NCBI RefSeq assembly: GCF_016482685.1
Contig: NZ_JACYHF010000008.1
Coordinates: 186,001 to 250,000 of the forward strand
Direction: 5' to 3'
Length of the DNA: 64,000 bases
From: Streptomyces sp. DSM 110735
GTDB lineage: Bacteria; Actinomycetota; Actinomycetes; Streptomycetales; Streptomycetaceae
Positions 31,286 through 39,962 of the stretch are shown in pieces. A model generated the notes under the pieces. That model was given only the letters and a program-made list of their open reading frames with translations. It was not told the origin of the DNA and did not search any database. Numbering within the stretch: position 1 is the first letter of the stretch; each line of letters starts with the position of its first letter. The translations under genes and the position numbers were made by a program.

Positions 31286-31467
31286 CGAGCGGTCTCCCGA
31301 CGGGCACGTTTCGCCATCGCGCGGATCTGAGCGGCAGCGTCGACCTCCCCGCGCCTACCGCGTTCGGCCAGGGACTCGGCCGCCTTGAGGCGCTCCGCGC
31401 GCTGCACGTACTCGCGCAAAGCCCTGTTGACGGTTTCCTTCTTCGTCGTGGTTCCCATCAACCTCAT
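31282..31467 (-). CDS. VapB-like antitoxin, probably orphaned
   Basis: The protein reads IDLDDKALAEAMRLMGTTTKKETVNRALREYVQRAERLKAAESLAERGRRGEVDAAA, the ribbon-helix-helix pattern of Streptomyces VapB antitoxins. Homologs begin MxVTRIDLDD. Here VITVTRIDLDD is preserved in frame up to about 31515, but no ATG, GTG or TTG is present there: only GTT and ATT. I therefore list the first ATG (31467), which would cut the DNA-binding strand; translation from the rare ATT at 31515, behind GAGGTGG, is possible. Its toxin partner is truncated. Confidence 0.65.
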   Translation of the reverse strand: MRLMGTTTKKETVNRALREYVQRAERLKAAESLAERGRRGEVDAAAQIRAMAKRARRETAR

Positions 31468-31611
31468 GGCCTCGGCCAGTGCCTTGTCGTCCAGGTCGAT
31501 CCGCGTGACGGTAATAACCCACCTCGCTGGGATGTGCGGTCATCTGTACGGGGGAAGCATGCCTCACTGACATCGTGGGGTGCCCGCTCGGCCGAGCACC
31601 CCGGAGATCCC

Positions 31612-32781
31612 TCAGGTCAGCCCCGCCGCCCGCGCCCGCTCCACCGCCGGTCCGATCGCCTTGGCGACCGCCTCCACGTCCTCGTCGGTGGAGGTGTGGC
31701 CGAGCGAGAAGCGCAGGGTGCCGCGGGCGAGGTCGGGGTCGGTGCCGGTGGCGAGGAGGACGTGGCTGGGCTGGGCGACGCCCGCCGTGCAGGCGGAGCC
31801 GGTGGAGCACTCGATGCCCTGCGCGTCGAGCAGCAGGAGCAGGGAGTCGCCCTCGCAGCCGGGGAAGGTGAAGTGGGCGTTGGCGGGCAGCCTGCCGCCG
31901 GGCGCGGGGTCGCCGCCGAGGATCGCGTCGGGGACGGCGGTGAGGACGGCGTCCACGAGCCGGTCGCGCAGGGCGCCGATCTCGCGGGCGAACCGCTCCT
32001 GGTGCTCGGCGGCGAGACGTCCGGCGACCGCGAAGGAGGCGACGGCGGGCACGTCGAGCGTGCCGGAGCGGACATGGCGCTCCTGCCCACCGCCGTGCAG
32101 CACGGGGACGGGGCTGTGCTCGCGCCCGAGGACCAGCGCGCCGATGCCGTAAGGACCACCGATCTTGTGCCCGGAGACGGTCATCGCGGCGAGCCCGGAG
32201 GCGGCGAAGTCGACCGGTACCTGTCCGAACGCCTGGACCGCGTCGGCGTGCAGCGGGATGCCGAACTCGGCGGCGACGTCGGCCAGTTCGCGGACCGGCA
32301 TGATCGTGCCGATCTCGTTGTTGGCCCACATCACGGTGGCCAGGGCGACGTCGGCGGGGTTGCGGGCGATGGCAGCGCGCAGCGCCTCGGGGCTCACCCG
32401 GCCGTAGCGGTCCACGGGGAGGTACTCGACGACGGCGCCCTCGTGCTCGCCCAGCCAGTGCACGGCGTCGAGGACGGCGTGGTGCTCGACGGGACTGGAC
32501 AGGACGCGGACACGCGCGGGGTCGGCGGCGCGGCGGGACCAGTACAGGCCCTTGACCGCGAGGTTGTCGGCCTCGGTGCCGCCGGAGGTGAGGACGATCT
32601 CGCTCGGGCGGGCGCCCAGCGCCTCGGCGAGGGTTTCGCGGGACTCCTCGACCGTGCGGCGGGCCCGGCGGCCGGAGGCGTGCAGCGAGGACGCGTTGCC
32701 GGTGACGCCCAGGCGGGCGGTCAGCGCCTCCGCGGCCTCGGGGAGCATCGGGGTCGTGGCGGCGTGGTCGAGGTAAGCCAT
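31612..32781 (-). CDS. Cysteine desulfurase (IscS/NifS type)
   Basis: 389 residues from ATG 32781 ([16 protein letters not shown]). A PLP enzyme that takes sulfur from cysteine. The PLP lysine is in [14 protein letters not shown], with the preceding HADAVQAFG loop, and the catalytic Cys lies in [18 protein letters not shown], inside a flexible loop typical of the IscS group. Its natural partner is probably MnmA downstream, because IscS-type sulfur supply to MnmA is known. A vapBC relic now stands in the roughly 520-base gap between them. No Fe-S scaffold gene is adjacent. Confidence 0.93.
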   Translation of the reverse strand: MAYLDHAATTPMLPEAAEALTARLGVTGNASSLHASGRRARRTVEESRETLAEALGARPSEIVLTSGGTEADNLAVKGLYWSRRAADPARVRVLSSPVEHHAVLDAVHWLGEHEGAVVEYLPVDRYGRVSPEALRAAIARNPADVALATVMWANNEIGTIMPVRELADVAAEFGIPLHADAVQAFGQVPVDFAASGLAAMTVSGHKIGGPYGIGALVLGREHSPVPVLHGGGQERHVRSGTLDVPAVASFAVAGRLAAEHQERFAREIGALRDRLVDAVLTAVPDAILGGDPAPGGRLPANAHFTFPGCEGDSLLLLLDAQGIECSTGSACTAGVAQPSHVLLATGTDPDLARGTLRFSLGHTSTDEDVEAVAKAIGPAVERARAAGLT

Positions 32782-32908
32782 GGTGACGCCGATTCTACGG
32801 CGGCCGGGACCCCGCCCTTCGGGCGGCGGGCCCGCGGGCACCGGCCGGGGTTCCCGGACCGGTGCCACCGGCTCCCGGATGCCGGGCGCCACAGGCTCAC
32901 GCCGGGCG

Positions 32909-33187
32909 TCACAGGCTCCAGGACACCGTGTGGGACATCTGCATGGCGACGACCAGGACCACCAGGTCGGCCACGCCCAGCGCCATGCCGAGCCAGGCGC
33001 GCCCCGGGCGGGAGGTGCCGCGCCACAGGGCCACGGCGGCCAGCACGACGGAGACCGGGCCGAGGACGAGGTTGAGGGCGAGCAGCCCGAGAAGGCCGAG
33101 GACGAAGGAGGCCACCGCCATGCCGTCGGCGTCCCGGGTGCGCGGGGCTGCCTCGGCGGGTCGGACGGCCGGTGCGGTGAGTCGCAT
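32909..33187 (-). CDS. DUF4190-like small membrane protein
   Basis: 92 residues. A short polar N-terminus, then two membrane segments ([33 protein letters not shown] and [19 protein letters not shown]) joined by [10 protein letters not shown]. The pattern is that of DUF4190, found in many actinobacterial membrane proteins of unknown role. It lies 32 bases after the next small membrane gene, with which it probably forms a two-gene unit facing the TetR gene. Confidence 0.8.
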   Translation of the reverse strand: MRLTAPAVRPAEAAPRTRDADGMAVASFVLGLLGLLALNLVLGPVSVVLAAVALWRGTSRPGRAWLGMALGVADLVVLVVAMQMSHTVSWSL

Positions 33188-33219
33188 GGTGCTCAGCTCC
33201 TACGGATCGTGACGGACGG

Positions 33220-33387
33220 TCAGTCGGCGGAGTGGTGGCGCCTGCGGCCGTGGTACTCGCGGAGCGCGAAGACGCCGAGCCAGGCGGCGATGAGGACGGC
33301 GACGGCCGCGGTGACGGGCAGCGGCGCGTGGGCGACGGTGCCGAGGACGACACCGAGCAGCATCAGCGCGGCGACGAGGAACAGCAT
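33220..33387 (-). CDS. Very small membrane protein (55 aa)
   Basis: ATG 33387 follows a GGGGGGATC ribosome site and reads MLFLVAALMLLGVVLGTVAH, then a second helix (VTAAVAVLIAAWLGVFAL) and a basic, His-rich end (REYHGRRRHHSAD). Two helices in a hairpin with both ends cytoplasmic is likely. It starts 27 bases from the TetR operator and heads the minus-strand pair. It is easily missed because of its length. Confidence 0.75.
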   Translation of the reverse strand: MLFLVAALMLLGVVLGTVAHAPLPVTAAVAVLIAAWLGVFALREYHGRRRHHSAD

Positions 33388-33414
33388 GGGATCAGATCCC
33401 CCCTCCGAGTCTGG

Positions 33415-33498
33415 GTGAACAGTTGTAGTAACAGTTGTTCACTGACACCGAGTCTAGCGCGCCGTACGACTTTTCAAATAGAGAGAACAGTTGTTAAC
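33415..33498. promoter_or_regulatory. TetR operator cluster built on AACAGTTGTT
   Basis: GTGAACA (33415-33421) and TGTTCAC (33436-33442) are exact inverted arms around a 14-base centre. The core AACAGTTGT recurs at 33418, at 33430 and at 33486 (GAACAGTTGTTAAC, 33485-33498). The sites lie between the divergent small membrane genes and the TetR gene, and are strikingly AT-rich for this genome. They should be the binding sites of the TetR protein starting at 33507, controlling both directions. Confidence 0.75.
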
Positions 33499-33506
33499 TG
33501 GATGAC

Positions 33507-34133
33507 ATGAGTCACACGCTCGGCGCCCGGCAGGCCCAGAAGCAGCGGACCCGTCAGGCGTTCCTGGACGCGGCGCTCACCCTGCTGGAGGAGCAGAGCC
33601 TGAGCAGTCTGGGGCTGCGCGAGGTGACCCGGGCCGTCGGTGTGGCGCCGACCGCCTTCTACCGGCACTTCCGCTCCACCGCCGACCTCGGTGTCGCCCT
33701 GGTCGGCGAGGCGCTCGGCAGCCTGCACCCGATGGTGCGCCCGACGGTCGCCGCCGGGGACGACAGCGAGGAACGCATCCGCCGCGCCGTCGAGTTGATC
33801 GCCCACCACGTGGACACCTATCCCGCGCACGTCCGCTTCATCGCACGCGAGCGGCACGGCGGGGTGAAGGCGGTGCGCGAGGCGATCCAGGCCGAACTGG
33901 CGCGGTTCGCCGAGGAGGTGGGCGCCGAACTGGCCACCGACGAGCAGACGGAGGGCTGGGCCGACGCCGATGTGCTGATGCTCGCCCACCTCTATGTGGA
34001 CCAGATGCTCATCACCGCCTCCCTGTTCCTGGAGTCCCAGGACGGACCGCCCGGCGAGCGCGAGCGCGTGGCACGGCTCGCCACCCAGCAGTTGCGGCTC
34101 ATCTCCCGGGGCAGCAGGCACTGGCTGGACTGA
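33507..34133 (+). CDS. TetR-family regulator
   Basis: 208 residues. The helix-turn-helix region is RQAFLDAALTLLEEQSLSSLGLREVTRAVGVAPTAFYRHFRSTADLGVALV. The C-terminal domain contains YPAHVRFIARERHGG and resembles the FabR-type repressors that sense lipids. Divergent from two small membrane protein genes, with repeated operators between. The C-terminus abuts a convergent WYL regulator 16 bases away. The ligand is not known; a fatty-acid or membrane signal is a guess based on family. Confidence 0.9.
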   Translation: MSHTLGARQAQKQRTRQAFLDAALTLLEEQSLSSLGLREVTRAVGVAPTAFYRHFRSTADLGVALVGEALGSLHPMVRPTVAAGDDSEERIRRAVELIAHHVDTYPAHVRFIARERHGGVKAVREAIQAELARFAEEVGAELATDEQTEGWADADVLMLAHLYVDQMLITASLFLESQDGPPGERERVARLATQQLRLISRGSRHWLD

Positions 34134-34149
34134 AGAGGCTCAACTCCTC

Positions 34150-35124
34150 CTACAGCGAGACCTGTTCGCCGTACAGCTCCAGCACGGAGCGCGCGCCGCG
34201 CAGGAGTTCGTCCCGCGCCTCGGGCGGGTCCAGGATCTGCACCTGGTCGGAGAAGCCCAGGAGTTGGCGCACCGCACGCAGCACCGGATAGGTCAGCCGG
34301 GCGGTGACCCACTCCTCCTCCCCCGCGTCCGGCGGGAGTTCGGCGAGCTGCGCTCCCGCGATGCGCCGGAAGAGGTCCAGGCGTTCACGGCGCACCCGCA
34401 CGGTCACGTCGATCGCGCCGTCCGGACGGTCCTCCACCTGACGGCGCAACACCTCCCAGACATCGGCCAGTTCGACGCCCGTCCGGCGCCGCACGGGGTC
34501 GTCGAGGAGGCGGGCGGCGGCCACCCGGTCCGCGCGGAAGAGCCGCGGGGTGGCACGCCGGTCCGCGACCAGGTACCAGACGCCCGCCTTGGCGACCAGC
34601 CCGTAGGGGTCCACCGTGTAGGTGCGCGGCTCCCGCTGCCCGCTGTGCCGGTAGCGCAGCCGCAGCCGCCGGTCGCGGAACACCGCCTCGCGCAGCACCT
34701 CCAGATCGAGCGCCGCCCGCGGTCCGCCGCGCCAGCGCGTGGCGTCGACCAGGACGCGGCGGCTGGCCAGTTCGGCGGCGGGGCGGTGCGGTTCGGGCAG
34801 CGCGGCCATCACCTTGCGCAGCGCCGAGCCGAGGGCGGCGTCCAGACCGAGCGCCGCGTGCGCGCCCTCGGCGGCCAGGATGAACAGCGCGCGGGACTCG
34901 TCGGCGGTGAGCCCGGTGACGTCCGTACGGAAGCCCGCGAGCAGCGCGATGCCGCCGTGCCGCCCGCGCTCGGCGTACACCGGGACCCCGGCGGCGGACA
35001 GCGCCTCCACGTCCCGGTACACCGTGCGCACCGACACCTCCAGACGGGCGGCGAGTTCCCGCGCGGGCACCCGCCCCCGGGTCTGGAGGAGCAGCAGGAT
35101 CGACAGCAGCCGGTCGGACTTCAC
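34150..35124 (-). CDS. WYL-domain (YafY-type) transcriptional regulator
   Basis: 324 residues from GTG 35124 (VKSDRLLSILLLLQTRG). The N-terminal HTH_11 winged helix (PARELAARLEVSVRTVYRDVEALSAAGVPVYAERGRHGG) binds DNA; the central WYL domain includes GVWYLVADRRATPRLFRADRV, and a C-terminal WCX extension follows. These regulators often repress a neighbouring gene. Here the divergent TIGR03086-family gene, 129 bases away, is the obvious target; this pairing is common in Streptomyces. Confidence 0.9.
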   Translation of the reverse strand: MKSDRLLSILLLLQTRGRVPARELAARLEVSVRTVYRDVEALSAAGVPVYAERGRHGGIALLAGFRTDVTGLTADESRALFILAAEGAHAALGLDAALGSALRKVMAALPEPHRPAAELASRRVLVDATRWRGGPRAALDLEVLREAVFRDRRLRLRYRHSGQREPRTYTVDPYGLVAKAGVWYLVADRRATPRLFRADRVAAARLLDDPVRRRTGVELADVWEVLRRQVEDRPDGAIDVTVRVRRERLDLFRRIAGAQLAELPPDAGEEEWVTARLTYPVLRAVRQLLGFSDQVQILDPPEARDELLRGARSVLELYGEQVSL

Positions 35125-35253
35125 GTGCCCAGGATTGCGCCGACCGGGGGACGCGCACAAATGTTGACGGAATCTGTCAGGTTTTCCGCCGATGCTCGCT
35201 CCACCGGCTCACGCGCCCCCGATCCAGGGGCCGATCAACGGAGAGGCACCACC

Positions 35254-35850
35254 ATGACCACCACCGACTTCACCGACCCGCGCCCCGTCTACCACCGCGC
35301 CAGCGAGCAGGCGGCGCGCCTGATCTCGGCGGTACGGCCCGATCAGCTCGCCCTGCCCACGGCGTGTACCGAGTTCGACGTGCGCGGGCTGCTGGAGCAC
35401 GTCGTCAACGGCACCCGGGGCATCGCGGCGATCCCCGGCGGCGCGGCACCCGCACCCGGCGGACGCGCCGCCGGAGAGGTCTCCGACGACGGCTGGGGCG
35501 CCGCCTACGACGAGGTCCGCACCCTCATGCTGAAGGCGTGGGACGACGACGAACTCATGACGCGGGCGGTCCGGGTGCCGTGGGGCGAGGTCCCCGGTCA
35601 CGCGGCTCTCGCGGGCTATGTGATGGAGATCGTCGCCCACACCTGGGACCTGTCCGACGCGCTCGGCCACCCCTTCCCGCTCGACCCGGAGGTGGGCGCG
35701 TTCGCGCTCGCGGTGGCCGAGCGGCAGCTCCCGGAGTCGCGCCCGCGCGAGGTGCTGCCGTTCGGTGAGCGCCGCGACGCCCCGGAGGGCGCCGACGCCT
35801 ACGGGCGGCTCGCGGCGTGGCTGGGGCGTACGCCGGTCAGCCGAGCCTGA
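35254..35850 (+). CDS. TIGR03086-family (DinB/MDMPI-like) metal-binding protein
   Basis: 198 residues from ATG 35254 with GGAGAGG nine bases upstream. The four-helix DinB/maleylpyruvate isomerase N-terminal fold is indicated by VRPDQLALPTACTEFDVRGLLEHVVNGTRG and GYVMEIVAHTWDLSDALG; His residues in EHVVNG and AHTWD are likely metal ligands. Related enzymes use mycothiol for thiol transfer. The substrate is not known. Its last 14 bases overlap the end of the convergent thioesterase gene. Confidence 0.88.
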   Translation: MTTTDFTDPRPVYHRASEQAARLISAVRPDQLALPTACTEFDVRGLLEHVVNGTRGIAAIPGGAAPAPGGRAAGEVSDDGWGAAYDEVRTLMLKAWDDDELMTRAVRVPWGEVPGHAALAGYVMEIVAHTWDLSDALGHPFPLDPEVGAFALAVAERQLPESRPREVLPFGERRDAPEGADAYGRLAAWLGRTPVSRA

Positions 35851-36697
35851 CGCGGGCGAGCTGGCGGGACTGGGCGACGAGCCGGTCCTCGCTGTCCCAG
35901 ACCTCGGCGTCCTCCTCCAGGAAGCCTCCGGCCAGGTTGCGGGTGGTGATCGACACCCGCAGCGGGCCGGAGGCGGGGCGCCTGCGGACGTGGACCGTCA
36001 GCTCCACGGTGGGCACCCAGCCGGTCAGCCCGATCTCGAACGCGGTCGGCGGCAGGGCGTCCACCGTGAGCAGCAGCGACAGCGGGTCGGCGTCGCGTCC
36101 GTCGGCGAGCCCGAACCAGGCGCGCATCTCGCCCTTGCCGGAGGGCGCGCCGAGCGCCCAGCCGAGGGTCGAGGGGTCCAGCTTGAGCATGAGCCGGTCG
36201 GTGATGGCCGAGCTGCCCTCGACCGGCGCCGGACCGTCCTCGGGACCGAGGCACCGCTCCAGCGGCGGGATCACGGGCGGGACGGCGGTGGTGCGCACGT
36301 CGTCGGGGAGGGCGCCGAGGTCGCCGTAGGAGGCGAGGACGCGGATGCGCTCCACCTCGTTGCCGTCGGCGTCGTACTGGAAGAGCGACGCCTGGCCGGT
36401 GGAGAGCGTGCGGCCGGTGCGCACGGTCTCGGTGCGCACGACGGCGGGACCCGGCTGGGACGCCGTCAGATAGTGCGCGGAGACCGTGAACGGGTCGGGG
36501 TGCGGCAGGGTGTCCGCGAGGGCCCGGCCGAGGACGGCCAGCAGATAGCCGCCGTTCACGGCGTTGATGATGGTCCAGCCCGCCGAGAGGTCGATGTCGT
36601 AGACCCCGGGCTCGCGCCGGACGACCGCGGTGTCGCGGTCGAACTCGCTGTCGCCGATCAGGGCCGCTGCGGCGGGTACGGAAGCTGCGTCTGGCAT
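35837..36697 (-). CDS. Thioesterase family protein (double hotdog)
   Basis: 286 residues from ATG 36697 (MPDAASVPAAAALIGDSEFD); an ATG seven codons up is possible. Features of the TesB-like acyl-CoA thioesterase family: YDIDLSAGWTIINAVNGGYLLAVLGRAL, HYLTASQPGPAVVRTETVRTGRTLSTGQASLFQ in the first hotdog and WVPTVELTVHVRRRPASGPLRV with ARVRL in the second. It would cleave acyl-CoA esters in the cytoplasm. Actinobacteria have several such paralogs with unknown chain preference. Confidence 0.88.
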   Translation of the reverse strand: MPDAASVPAAAALIGDSEFDRDTAVVRREPGVYDIDLSAGWTIINAVNGGYLLAVLGRALADTLPHPDPFTVSAHYLTASQPGPAVVRTETVRTGRTLSTGQASLFQYDADGNEVERIRVLASYGDLGALPDDVRTTAVPPVIPPLERCLGPEDGPAPVEGSSAITDRLMLKLDPSTLGWALGAPSGKGEMRAWFGLADGRDADPLSLLLTVDALPPTAFEIGLTGWVPTVELTVHVRRRPASGPLRVSITTRNLAGGFLEEDAEVWDSEDRLVAQSRQLARVRLG

Positions 36698-36781
36698 GGG
36701 TGAACCGTACAACAACACATTACTAAGCAGTAGCTTTTGGTGTTGCGGGGAGATGACAAGATCTTCGCGCGCACGGCTCCG

Positions 36782-37441
36782 CTACTCCTCCATGACCGTC
36801 GAGCGCCGGTTCCAGGCGCGCGGTGCCCGCCAGTGGTACTTCATCGCAAGCAGTCGCAGCACGAAGGCGGTGACGACGGCGACGCCGCTGGTGAGCGGGG
36901 TGAGCGCGTCGTAGCGGATGCAGAGGACCACCAGGGCGGCGCCCACCATCGCCGGGACCGCGTACAGGTCGCGGTCCCAGCGCAGCAGCGAGGGCACCTC
37001 GTTGGCGAGCACGTCGCGCAGCACACCGCCGCCGACGGCGGTGGCCAGACCCAGGGTCGCGGAGGCGGTGAGACCGAGCCCGTAGCTGTACGCCTTGGTC
37101 GTGCCGGTGACGCAGAAGAGACCGAGCCCCGCCGCGTCGAAGACGAGCACCGCGGACTGGATGCGCTCGACGTGCGGATGCAGGAAGAAGACCACCACGG
37201 CGGCGAGCAGCGGGGTCACGAAGTAGCCGAGGTCCGTGAAGGCGGCGGGCGGCACCGCCCCGATGATCAGATCGCGGATCAGCCCGCCGCCCAGCGCGGT
37301 CACCTCGGCGAGGACGGCGATGCCGAAGACGTCGAAGTTCTTCCGTACGGCCAGCAGGGCGCCGGAGATCGCGAACACGAAGATGCCGATGACATCCAGG
37401 GTGTGCTGTACGGAGGGACTGAAGAGTTGCTGGATCTGCAC
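36782..37441 (-). CDS. Trimeric intracellular cation channel (TRIC) family protein
   Basis: 219 residues from GTG 37441 (VQIQQLFSPSVQHTLDVIG); the ribosome site is weak. Seven membrane helices in two inverted repeats: each has a glycine-rich kinked motif, GGGLIRDLIIG in the first and GGGVLRDVLANE in the second. These match the bacterial TRIC channels (formerly UPF0126/YadS), homotrimeric K+/Na+ channels. Physiological role in bacteria is unclear. Confidence 0.93.
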   Translation of the reverse strand: MQIQQLFSPSVQHTLDVIGIFVFAISGALLAVRKNFDVFGIAVLAEVTALGGGLIRDLIIGAVPPAAFTDLGYFVTPLLAAVVVFFLHPHVERIQSAVLVFDAAGLGLFCVTGTTKAYSYGLGLTASATLGLATAVGGGVLRDVLANEVPSLLRWDRDLYAVPAMVGAALVVLCIRYDALTPLTSGVAVVTAFVLRLLAMKYHWRAPRAWNRRSTVMEE

Positions 37442-37505
37442 CCTGCCATTCTCACCTGACGCGGGGTGCGCGCCTTGCAAAGCCAGGCCCGGGCCGGAAA
37501 CGCGA

Positions 37506-37531
37506 ACGGCCGCCGCGAGTGCGGCGGCCGT
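37506..37531 (-). terminator. Terminator of the oligopeptide ABC operon
   Basis: ACGGCCGCCGC (37506-37516), loop GAGT, GCGGCGGCCGT (37521-37531): a perfect 11-bp stem, 23 bases after the stop of the last ATPase gene. Confidence 0.85.
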
Positions 37532-37554
37532 CCGGTGTCACCGGTCGGAGCGGG

Positions 37555-38865
37555 TCACTTCCCGCTCTGCTCGGGGCTCCCGGGCTCGGACTCCGTCTCG
37601 GGTTCCGCCTTGGCGGCGGGCTTCTCGGCGGTCTTCGCCGGCGTCTCCGCCACGGTCTCGGCCGGGGTCTCCGTCTCGGTCGCCGACTCCGCCGCGACCT
37701 CCGCCGCCACCGCCGCCGACGTCTCCGCCGACTCCTCCAGGACCGTCTCCGGCACCAGCTCCGAGGCCGCCTTCGCCGCGGTCAGCAGGACCACGTCCTG
37801 CGGCGCCTGGTCGGCGAAGTTCTCCGGGTGGTGGCAGGCGACCCGCTGACCGGGACGCAGCTCCTTGAGCAGCGGCTCGGTCGTCTTGCAGATCTGCGTG
37901 GCCTTCCAGCACCGGGTGTGGAACCGGCAGCCCGACGGCGGCGCGATCGGCGAGGGCACGTCGCCGCGCAGCAGGATGCGCTCGCTCTTCTGCCCCCGGC
38001 GCTGGGTGTCCGGCACCGGCACCGCCGACATCAGCGCCTTGGTGTACGGGTGCATCGGCGACTCGTACAGCGAGTTGCGGTCCGCCAGCTCGACCATCTT
38101 GCCGAGGTACATCACCGCGATCCGGTCCGAGACGTGCCGGACGACGGACAGGTCGTGCGCGATGATCACGTACGTCAGACCCAGTTCCTGCTGGAGGTCG
38201 TCCATGAGGTTGACGACCTGGGCCTGGATCGACACGTCCAGCGCGGAGACCGGCTCGTCGGCGACGACCAGCTTCGGCTTGAGCGCGAGCGCGCGGGCGA
38301 TGCCGATGCGCTGGCGCTGACCGCCGGAGAACTCGTGCGGGTAGCGGTTGTAGTGCTCGGGGCTCAGACCGACCAGCTCCAGGAGGCGCTGGACCTCCTT
38401 CTTCACCCCGCCCTCGGGCGTGACGTTCTGGAGCCGGAAGGGCGCCGAGACGATCGAGCCGATGGTGTGACGCGGGTTCAGGGAGCCGTACGGGTCCTGG
38501 AAGATCATCTGGATGTCGCGCCGCAGCGGCCGCATCCGTCCCGTGCTGAGCCGGGTGATGTCCTGGCCCTCGAAGGTGATCTTTCCGCCGGTCGGGTCCT
38601 GGAGCCGGGTGATGACCCGCCCCATGGTCGACTTGCCGCAGCCCGACTCGCCGACGACGCCCAGGGTCTCGCCCTTGCGCACCTCGAAGTCGATCCCGTC
38701 GACGGCCTTCACCGCGCCGACCTGGCGCTGGAGGATGCCCTTCTTGATCGGGAAGTGCTTGGTCAGGCCCTCGACCCGGAGCAGCACGTCGCTGTCCGCC
38801 GCCCCGTCCTCGGAGCCCGCCGGACGCGGGATCGCGGCCCCGCCGATTTTCTTGGTCTCAGTCAC
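37555..38865 (-). CDS. Oligopeptide ABC transporter ATPase (DppF/OppF type) with long acidic tail
   Basis: 436 residues. The ABC domain spans ~25-290: Walker A GESGCGKST, signature FSGGQRQRIGIARAL, Walker B LVVADEPVSALD, switch His in IIAHDLSV. A C-terminal oligopeptide domain with cysteines follows (GCRFHTRCWKATQICKTTEP...VACHHPEN), which in DppD/F relatives binds an Fe-S cluster. Beyond residue ~340 is an unusual ~95-residue low-complexity tail of Glu, Ala, Thr and Pro repeats. GTG 38865 overlaps the previous stop (GTGA). It powers peptide import together with the other ATPase. Confidence 0.93.
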   Translation of the reverse strand: MTETKKIGGAAIPRPAGSEDGAADSDVLLRVEGLTKHFPIKKGILQRQVGAVKAVDGIDFEVRKGETLGVVGESGCGKSTMGRVITRLQDPTGGKITFEGQDITRLSTGRMRPLRRDIQMIFQDPYGSLNPRHTIGSIVSAPFRLQNVTPEGGVKKEVQRLLELVGLSPEHYNRYPHEFSGGQRQRIGIARALALKPKLVVADEPVSALDVSIQAQVVNLMDDLQQELGLTYVIIAHDLSVVRHVSDRIAVMYLGKMVELADRNSLYESPMHPYTKALMSAVPVPDTQRRGQKSERILLRGDVPSPIAPPSGCRFHTRCWKATQICKTTEPLLKELRPGQRVACHHPENFADQAPQDVVLLTAAKAASELVPETVLEESAETSAAVAAEVAAESATETETPAETVAETPAKTAEKPAAKAEPETESEPGSPEQSGK

Positions 38866-39962
38866 AGCTTCGGCGCAATCTCTTCGGTCCAGATCCGCTC
38901 GCGGTCCTCGGCCGAGAGGTGGCAGGCGGTCCAGTGCCGCCCGGCGTCCACCAGCTCCAGCTCGGGGCGCACGGTACGGGTGACGTTCCCCTTGGGGATG
39001 TCCGCGTACGGGCAGCGCGGGTTGAAGGCGCAGCCCGAGGGGATGTTGATGAGGCTCGGCGGCTGGCCCTTGACGGGGATGAGCCGCTCCTCGGTCACCC
39101 GGTCGATGCGCGGCATCGAGCCGAGCAGACCCCAGGTGTAGGGGTGCTGCGGCCGCTGGAAGATCTCGTCGACCGGACCGCGCTCCACGCACCGGCCGCC
39201 GTACATCACCAGCACGTCGTCCGCGATCTCCGCGACGACACCCAGGTCGTGGGTGATCATCATGACCGCGGAGCCGAACTCCTTCTGCAGGTCCCGGATC
39301 AGGTCCAGGATCTGCGCCTGCACGGTCACGTCGAGCGCGGTGGTCGGCTCGTCCGCGATGAGCAGCTCGGGGTTGTTGACCAGGGCCATGGCGATCATGG
39401 CGCGCTGGCGCATACCGCCGGAGAACTCGTGCGGGTAGCTGTCGACGCGCTTGCCGGGCTCGGGGATGCCCACGCGGTCCAGCATCTCGATGGCGCGGGT
39501 GCGGGCCACCTTCTTGCTGACCTTGTGGTGGACCCGGTACGCCTCCACGATCTGGTTGCCGATCGTGTAGTACGGGTGCATCGCGGACAGCGGGTCCTGG
39601 AAGATCATCGCCATCTCGCGGCCGCGGAGCTTGCGCACCTCGTCCGGGGAGGCGGAGACCAGTTCCTTGCCGGCGAGACGGATCTCGCCGGACATCTGGA
39701 CGTTCTTGCCGCGCGCGCCGAGCCGGTGCAGACCCATGATCGCCAGCGAGGTCACCGACTTGCCGGAGCCGGACTCACCCACGACGGCGAGGGTCTTGCC
39801 CTTCTCCAGCGAGAAGGTGAGCCCGTCGACGGACTTGACGAGGCCGTCGTCGGTCGGGAAGTGCACCTTGAGGTCACGGACCTCCAGGAACGCCTGGGAG
39901 GTCTTGCCGGAGGAGCCGGAGGGCTCCTCCACGGCGGCGCCGGTCTTGGAAAGTTCGGTCAC
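38862..39962 (-). CDS. Oligopeptide ABC transporter ATPase (DppD/OppD type)
   Basis: 366 residues. Walker [13 protein letters not shown]-loop [12 protein letters not shown], signature [15 protein letters not shown], Walker [13 protein letters not shown], switch MITHDLGVV. The C-terminal region [14 protein letters not shown] with later WTACHL holds the conserved cysteines of this group. The GTG at 39962 overlaps the permease stop (GTGA), and its own stop overlaps the next gene, so the last three genes of the operon are translationally coupled. Confidence 0.94.
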   Translation of the reverse strand: MTELSKTGAAVEEPSGSSGKTSQAFLEVRDLKVHFPTDDGLVKSVDGLTFSLEKGKTLAVVGESGSGKSVTSLAIMGLHRLGARGKNVQMSGEIRLAGKELVSASPDEVRKLRGREMAMIFQDPLSAMHPYYTIGNQIVEAYRVHHKVSKKVARTRAIEMLDRVGIPEPGKRVDSYPHEFSGGMRQRAMIAMALVNNPELLIADEPTTALDVTVQAQILDLIRDLQKEFGSAVMMITHDLGVVAEIADDVLVMYGGRCVERGPVDEIFQRPQHPYTWGLLGSMPRIDRVTEERLIPVKGQPPSLINIPSGCAFNPRCPYADIPKGNVTRTVRPELELVDAGRHWTACHLSAEDRERIWTEEIAPKL

